In this document: piece by piece, positions 58,078-64,000 of the stretch | Position numbering within the stretch: position 1 is the first letter of the stretch | How the letters are laid out: the number at the start of each line of letters is the position of its first letter | DNA from: Emiliania huxleyi CCMP1516 | Lineage: Eukaryota; Haptophyta; Isochrysidales; Noelaerhabdaceae | Length of the DNA stretch: 64,000 nt | Reading direction: 5' to 3' | Assembly: GCF_000372725.1 (NCBI RefSeq) | Contig: NW_005199722.1 | Span: 58,354-122,353, forward strand | The notes under the pieces: model-generated | The model's input: the letters and a program-made list of their open reading frames with translations, nothing else | Database searches by the model: none | What the model was told of the DNA's origin: nothing | Translations under genes and position numbers: made by a program

Positions 58078-58440
58078 TGGTTAAAAAGGAGCAAGTCCCC
58101 CGCCCATGCGTACCAATGCGGTCTGTCCTTGCAGGGTTCTTTTTGTGGGGCGTGTCGGGGCCCGTAACGCCTCGGGGTGTATGGTCGGCGCGAGCGCGCG
58201 ACTAGCCGGGGGGGTCGTCCTCCCAAATGTGGGGACTAGCACTCTAGCCGTCTTCCACATGGTCCCTCGCGCCTCGCGGGTCCCTGCTTGGAGCACTTGG
58301 AGCTCTGTTGCTCCTAATCTCTTCGTACATCCTCCTGCTGATCTCCGCAAAGTCCTGCTCCCTGGCTCCCTCGTCTCGCCCTGCGCGTCTGCTCCAACTC
58401 TCCCCCGTCGTCTGCCCTGCGTTCTCTGCTCCCTCCCGCT
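58078..58440 (+). repeat. Dispersed repeat R-A, copy 2
   Basis: Forward copy of the repeat at 2095-2425, including 'gactagccggggg.gtcgtcc' and the downstream 'ccacatggtccctcg', 'tctcttcgtacatcctcctg'. No gene was supported in 57825-59354. Confidence 0.7.
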
Positions 58441-59021
58441 TGAGCCGCCCTCGCGGCCCTCGTTCGTCCCACTCACCCACTGGCTGTTGGCCCGCCCCTG
58501 CTTCGCCTCCGTTATCCCTCCTCCTCCGCGACTCCCTCAAGGCTGGCCGGGCATCCTTCCACCCAGCGAAGAGCTTCCTCAGCCATTCGATGTGTTCCTC
58601 TCTCTTGATTATGCGCGCTATACTAGTAGCCTCATCATTCAGCTGGTGTCACCTCTGCACCGCTCCCGTCGCAGGGCCCGCCCCGGCCACGATTTGTAAG
58701 TTCCTCGTGACCCCGGCGCCAAGGTCCCTCCGACTCTTCTCCGAGAGATCATCTACCAGCGCTGTACCACAAGACTCAAGAGCACAAACCGGGTCGACGG
58801 AATTTTGGCACATTTTTAATCGGACGACATTTTGGTTCCAACAGTGGTTAGATCATTCGGTGCAAACCCTGCAAGCAATCAGACGCAAATGGGCCCTCAA
58901 TTAGGCTATATGTTTAGGCCGGTGTTCTCGACGGTTCTTTCCACGCGGTTCCAAAGCGCAAAAAGGTGCAACTGCAAGCGGAGAGGCGAGAGCGTGCGCG
59001 AGACCCGAGCTGAGGGAGGGT

Positions 59022-59162
59022 GTAGAGAATGTGTAGAGTGTAGAGCGCTGTCTGTAGATCTGTAGAGATGTATAGCGCTCTGGCCGGATGTAGAGCTCTA
59101 CAGCGCTCTCCAGCTCTACTCTACAGCTCTACAGCGCTCTACATTCTACATCCTCTACACAA
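59022..59162. repeat. TGTAGAGC-rich imperfect hairpin
   Basis: Many tgtagag words in the left half (59022-59092) face ctctaca words in the right half (59093-59162). The whole ~140-bp segment can fold on itself, with tgtagagcgctg pairing to cagcgctctaca. Confidence 0.6.
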
Positions 59163-59354
59163 CACCCTCCCGCCTCCCTCACGCCTCAGGACCCGAGAGC
59201 ATGAGCAAGGGTTGACGGGTGTGTGAGGATGAGGGTTGGCGGAGTACGAGGGGTTGGGCGCAGCGCGGCGCATGGAAACTTATTGGCAGTAAAGCGAAAA
59301 AAGCCGTGCACATCACACACACGCCAGCACGCCACGATCCAGCCACACTGCTGC

Positions 59355-60023
59355 TCACGCAGCAAGATCCAGCTCACGCATCAGCCCGAATTGCATCCAG
59401 CCAACCGGTGGCTTATCAAGGCGACTCCCCCACGCCCCGCCCCTGTAGACTGGGGCCGCCGGAAGAGCCGAAAGGATGCACGTCGTGGATGCAATGGCCA
59501 GACACATCTTCACCTTGTCACCGTACGAGAGGCTCTTCGGGCACGATTCCAGCCACGATTTGTACCAGACTGCGGGAAAGAAAAGGACGAAGATGGGGAC
59601 GATAGCAACAAGGACACCAATCGATTGACCGACGAACATTATCGGAAGGACATTCGGCGCACGGCCCTGAGTCGAACACGACCACTTTGCCATTGGCTCC
59701 ATCAAAGCGTCCACCACGATACGACCCGTCTCAAACATCATGGGAAAGTAGAGGGTCGAATAGTAGCTGATGAGAAGGCAGATGGTGACGGTCGCTGCGA
59801 TTACTTCACGCTGGGAAGCGGAGTTGTGTTGAACGGCTCCTGGCTCGCGAGGCTGGGCGCCGGACATTTGCTCTCCAAAAACGATCGAGAGAATGACACT
59901 CCATGCCATTGATGCGCCGAGGAAGACGTGCGTGGGCATGCAGAGAAGACAGAGGCACAGACCCACCGCATAGAGGAGCCAGACACGAGGATGCGAGATG
60001 ACCAGGTCACGAAGCGATGGCAT
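59355..60023 (-). CDS. Four-TM membrane protein, unknown family
   Basis: 222 aa from the ATG at 60023 (MPSLRDLVISHPRVW); an in-frame ATG at 60161 would add 46 residues. Hydrophobic segments: 'WLLYAVGLCLCLLCMPTHVF' running into a second half, 'VIAATVTICLLISYYSTLYF', 'LPIMFVGQSIGVLVAIVPIF' plus 'VLFFPAVW', and 'MCLAIASTTCILSALPAA'. A Lys/Ser-rich loop lies between the last two. No family recognised. Confidence 0.55.
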   Translation of the reverse strand: MPSLRDLVISHPRVWLLYAVGLCLCLLCMPTHVFLGASMAWSVILSIVFGEQMSGAQPREPGAVQHNSASQREVIAATVTICLLISYYSTLYFPMMFETGRIVVDALMEPMAKWSCSTQGRAPNVLPIMFVGQSIGVLVAIVPIFVLFFPAVWYKSWLESCPKSLSYGDKVKMCLAIASTTCILSALPAAPVYRGGAWGSRLDKPPVGWMQFGLMRELDLAA

Positions 60024-61788
60024 GGCAGTCTTCGTCCGTGGTGGGCCTTGTGCCGAGTTTGGTGGCGTCCGTCCCCGCTGACCGCAGAGACCGTGACACG
60101 ACGTCAATACACAAAAATGCCATTCACCGACAGTGTACACAAAAATTTCCGTAGCTACCATGCACCGAATAGAGCCCCGTGCTCTCAGCTCGCTTCCGTC
60201 CAAATGTGCGTGCGTGCGTGACGGACGGGCCCATTTGCGTGTTGCCGCTTGATTGATTGACGCGCTGACACGCTTGCCTCACAGACTTCTGACATGTGAC
60301 ACACGGTCGCACACGAATGCATTCTCCTTTCTTTTCTATTCTCTCCCACCACATCGACGCGAGCGCGATTGGCGAGAGCTCTGGCCTCTGCGGACTGCGC
60401 GCGGGATATACATACATACAACACGGCTCGTTACAATTCAGATTCTTTCCACTGAGTGGAAACAAACTGGGTGTCAGCGGAGAAGACTTTGTTCACTGCA
60501 TGCAAAGCAAAAAGACTGAGGTACTCCGTCGCAGTGGCAACCGGACCACCGCGACCTTCGACAGGGAGGGCCACGCCTCCCCGAGCCTGGAGAGGAGCCG
60601 GCGGAGGGGGAGGGCGAGCCGAGAACGATAGAGAGGCCGCGGGTGCGGGCGCGATTCGCCGACCAGGGAGAGCCGGCCCGACCTCCCGGGGAGGGGTGGC
60701 GACGAGACACAATGCCGCCACTCCCGCCCGGGGAGGCCCCACCCGGGCTGTCGGCTCCCTCGGGGCCAATGGGGCTAGCCGACGGAGGTGGGGCGGAGGG
60801 ACCGCCCCCGAGGAAGAGACATCAGAAACGACTGCAGAGGCAGTGGGGCGACGCCCGAAAGGCGAGCAAGAGACCGAACCAGACTGAAGATTCACCCTGA
60901 AGGGTGGGGGACGAGGCCGGGCAGTGTACACGTTAGACAGTCGTGTGTGTACGTGACGGGTGGTGTCGTCGTGTCCGTGTCCACTAGCTCCGAGTAGAGG
61001 GGGCGTTCTGCAGTTAAGGGGAAACCCGGTACACGGAGCCCTCTCGGAGAACTGTGTTTACTTTAAGGCCCTTGCCCTGCGAACGCGCACCCCCCCCCCT
61101 AGCTAGGGGTCAGGGCTCTCTAGCCCGTAGCCCGATACCGATCATCCGGCCCGCTGGGTGCGCTTCTGAGCTCCCCGGCCCTGGATGTGAAGTTAATGAC
61201 TGCACTCCAAGTGCTCCAAGTGCTCCGACTTTGTTCTCTGCAAAGCCCGACGTGTGATCGTGAACCACCGAATTGGGCAAACAAACAAGGGGAACCTCCC
61301 TCTCCGTCAGAGTTCGCTCCCACTGAGGTAACAAACAACAAATTACGTGTGAGTGTTAGAGTTGTTTGGTATTGCTAAAAATCTCTCTCTGAGGTACTCC
61401 GCTTTTCATTTTTCGCAGAGGCCCCTTATTGTGTAAGGGAGAGCGAGACTCATCATTTAGAGAATGTGGGAGGACCGAGCCCGGGACCGCGTGAGCGCTG
61501 CAGTCCTGCAGTCGCACACACGCGCGCTTAGAGTTATGCGCGCTACGCCTACGGTGGAACTCGTGTTTAATTGAGCAAGGCTGACCCCTACCCCTCCCTC
61601 TCGGTGGGCTTGCAGGTAGGGGGTTTGGGTAATAAGGTGCATCGGGGTCGGCGGGCGTGAACTGGAGTGATACCCGCTTCGGCCGTTTAGTTGCGAACTG
61701 CCTTTCCCAACGACGGCCTTCTTTGTCTTGCTGGGTGTATGTGTCTTCGATCTAACCACCGAATTGGGCGGGCCCCCGGCGCCAAAAA
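60024..61788. other. Intergenic, no supported gene
   Basis: ORFs at 60431-60931 on both strands have no recognisable domain. 61336-61400 carries the GTTAGAGTTGTTTGGTATTG repeat continuing into gctaaaaatctctctc. Short repeated words (caagtgctccaagtgctcc) occur at 61206. Confidence 0.4.
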
Positions 61789-62547
61789 ATGGTCGGCGCC
61801 TTCGATCAAGTCATGGAGCCGCTGTCAGCCGTGGAGCTCAAACTGCAAGCCTGCCCAGAATGTAACTGCGAGAGCATCACGCTGCTTGCACAGCGGCCAC
61901 CACCTCTCGAGCCGTATGCATTTGCAATGCGTATCCCAAAGCCCAATCAGCCGCTGCGCGAGAGAGCACTCGAATTGCTTACAGCACGAGCCGTGACCAT
62001 TGCCGCGGCCATCATCGGCACCGCGCACGTCAGCCTCGTCTGTGAGTTTGATGAGACGTTCCAGGCATTTGGCGCCTTCTTTCACAGCAACCCAAAACTT
62101 GCGGCGCACCTGAAGCAATACGGCCAGGAGTTCAAGGTGAGTCGCGCGCAACTGGACGACGTGCCATCCGTAATGCGCTCGCTGCCATTCATACCAGCAT
62201 CCGCGGCCCACAGCAAACACGACAACTCCACCGCAGCAGCAGCCGGCGCCAGCGGCAATCTTGCCGACCGCGACGTCTATATCGGCGTGGACTATGGCCG
62301 GTCTGACGTCAAGTGTGCGGCGGTCGACGTTGACGGCACGGAGCTGGCCACATACGTCACGCGCTGGTGGCGCGCGCCGGGGCGTCTCGCGGATGCGGAT
62401 GCGTGTGCTGCTGCGGTGCCGGTGCCGGTGGAGGAGGGATCACGGGAGTATGTGGATCCGGCGATGTTGACGACCATCGAGGCGCCGCTGCGCTGCATGG
62501 GTGAGGCGGCCATCGAGGTGATAGGCAAGGCGGCAGCAGCAGCCGCA

Positions 62548-62579
<32 letters not shown>

Positions 62580-63594
62580 AAAGGACGGCGAGAGCGAGAG
62601 CGCAGCAGCAGCAGCAGGCGGCGGCAGCGGCACTATTCGAGTGTGCGGCCTCGGCCTCTCCGCGGCGGGATGCGTGATCGACGGCAAGCTCTGTGGGCTG
62701 CCGCCCGCGTTTGCCGGGTGCGATCCGACCGCCGCCGCACCCACCCTTAGAGTGCTCGAGAAGGCGTTGTGGCGGTTTGTGGCGAGGCACGTCTCCGCGC
62801 GTGTTGAAGGGGCGCGCGTTGATGGGGCGCCGACGGCGGCAGTGACGATGGTCGCACCGGGTGATGCAAAGACGTTTCTCGTGAATGACGGCGACGCATC
62901 CGCGCTCTGGGGCAGCAAGGGCCTTGCCAGCGCCGAGGGTGAGAATGCCACGGCCATTGGGCTCTATTTGTCATGTGGCACGGGCCTCGCTGGCGGGGTA
63001 GTCAACGCGAGGGGCGAGCGGTGCAGTGGGGGCGTCTTCGAGATGGGTAAGCTGATCGTCGGCCTGCCGAGACCCCCATCTGTCCGAAGTGTCGAGGGTG
63101 CCAGTGCAGGCGTCGGCGCTGGTGCTGCTGCTGGGGCTACCGCCGCGACGACAGCCATGGCCCTGCCCACACACGACACGCTCGGCGTGGCCGGGGCGGC
63201 GCAGGGCATGGCGGGCACGCAGCGCTCCTTCTTCCATCTGCTCGCGGCGCGCGGTGGCGCGCGGATCGAGGGCAAGGCCGAGCAGCGCTCTGCGATCGTG
63301 GCCATGCAGTCGAGGCCGCTGGACGCCGCGGTGCGGACCATGTTCGAGCAGCTGGGCACCTCGCTCGCGCAGTTCGTGACGGAGCTGGGCGCGTACCTGC
63401 CGTTCCAGCTGACGCACGTCGAGGTGGGGGGCAAGCTGACGGACGCGGCGAGCGGCGAGGTGATGCTCACGCGGGCGGGGCGGTACCTCGCGCCGTATGG
63501 CATCAGCGTGCGCCGGGCCAACGAGTCGGAGTTTGGGCAGGCGCTTGCGATGGCGGAGTGCGCGCGAGATGCGCCCGTGGGTGGTGTGGAATAA
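61789..63594 (+). CDS. ROK/ASKHA-family sugar kinase-like protein
   Basis: Single exon, 601 aa. The ASKHA phosphate-1 motif is DVYIGVDYGRSDVKCAAVDVDG at about residue 163. The phosphate-2/ROK region is 'GLYLSCGTGLAGGVVNARGE' followed by 'CSGGVFEMGKLIVG' at ~390. A late strand 'FQLTHVEVGGKLTD' matches the adenosine region. Together these indicate an ATP-dependent sugar kinase of the ROK type. An N-terminal 150-residue extension with a CPEC pair has no known match. Two poly-Ala insertions (~240-285) come from (CTG)/(GCA) runs and may vary in length between strains. It lacks the usual ROK zinc motif CxCGxxGC. Confidence 0.7.
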
Positions 63595-63624
63595 ATAAAT
63601 AAAAACGGACACCTCTACTGTGAG

Positions 63625-63742
63625 ATGGGTAAAAAGGAACAGGTCCCCGCCCTTGCGATCTTTGTGCCGGGTTCTTCGTGGGTGTGGTCGGCGACTAGCC
63701 GGGGGGTCGTCCTCCCGATGGGGGACTAGCACTAGCCGTCTG
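63625..63742 (+). repeat. Dispersed repeat R-A, copy 3 (partial)
   Basis: Forward partial copy of the repeat at 2095-2425 and 58078-58440, starting 30 bp after the kinase stop codon. Confidence 0.7.
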
Positions 63743-63866
63743 GGTGGTGTGGAGTGACAGAGAGAGAGAGTTTCTGAGTTTGAAGTGGCCGCCGCAGTGG
63801 AAAAGAGTGAAGTTCTGTAAGTGTCTGCAAACCGGCTCGTCGTGCGCCGATCGTGGCAAACGAAGT

Positions 63867-63987
<121 letters not shown>

Positions 63988-64000
63988 GGGGCCCGGAACG

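Noticed and set aside
60431-60931. ORFs of 143-166 aa on both strands
   Set aside because: Low-complexity Pro/Arg/Gly composition and no recognisable family.

Overview
This window is nuclear DNA of a GC-rich, intron-containing eukaryote, most likely a haptophyte alga or a close relative with a red-lineage secondary plastid. Four things point that way. Exons have strong C/G at third codon positions. Introns are short (mostly 46-200 nt), and about half appear to start with GC instead of GT. One protein carries a stacked signal peptide, plastid and twin-arginine lumen targeting leader. There are interstitial TTAGGG arrays. No bacterial operons, CRISPR arrays, rRNA or tRNA genes were seen. The taxonomic assignment is inference; I could not run a search.

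Layout. 0.5-8 kb: an EF-hand protein, a FAM72 domain fused to a RING finger (minus strand), and a 13-exon MSP130/choice-of-anchor-I type protein. 8.9-15.5 kb: a two-module cysteine-rich protein, a short TIR element, a small membrane protein and a broken mobile-element ORF. 15.5-20.7 kb: a tandem-fused double methyltransferase, a J-domain protein and a glycosyltransferase-like protein. 22-28 kb: a complete 15-exon DNA topoisomerase II. 28.4-32.6 kb: a nest of transposons (an element with 8-bp target duplications, inside another of the same type, with a 757-bp element inserted as well) and a CTGCAGTAT minisatellite. 33-39 kb: a compact gene cluster (thylakoid-lumen protein, plastid At5g03900-like protein, Nudix hydrolase, HINT1, multi-TM protein). 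39.4-42.7 kb: telomere-like repeats, a ~182-bp satellite and recombinase-like relics. 43-49.8 kb: ESF1, a LEA2-like protein and a CDKC-type kinase with a suspicious in-frame stop. 50.4-57.8 kb: two more copies of the 757-bp element flanking a Nudix hydrolase, a fibrillin-like ORF, a second telomere-repeat plus ~180-bp satellite locus, and a DUF6817 gene. 59-64 kb: a four-TM protein and a ROK/ASKHA-type sugar kinase, ending in an (AC)n tract.

The genes are unrelated housekeeping, plastid and signalling genes, as expected of a nuclear chromosome, and several are arranged head to head. The most unusual signals are the density of GC-AG introns, the FAM72-RING fusion, the tandem methyltransferase, the co-varying hairpin and TIRs in the 757-bp elements, and the paired telomere-repeat/satellite modules. 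Exon boundaries were placed by hand from reading frame, splice dinucleotides and family conservation.
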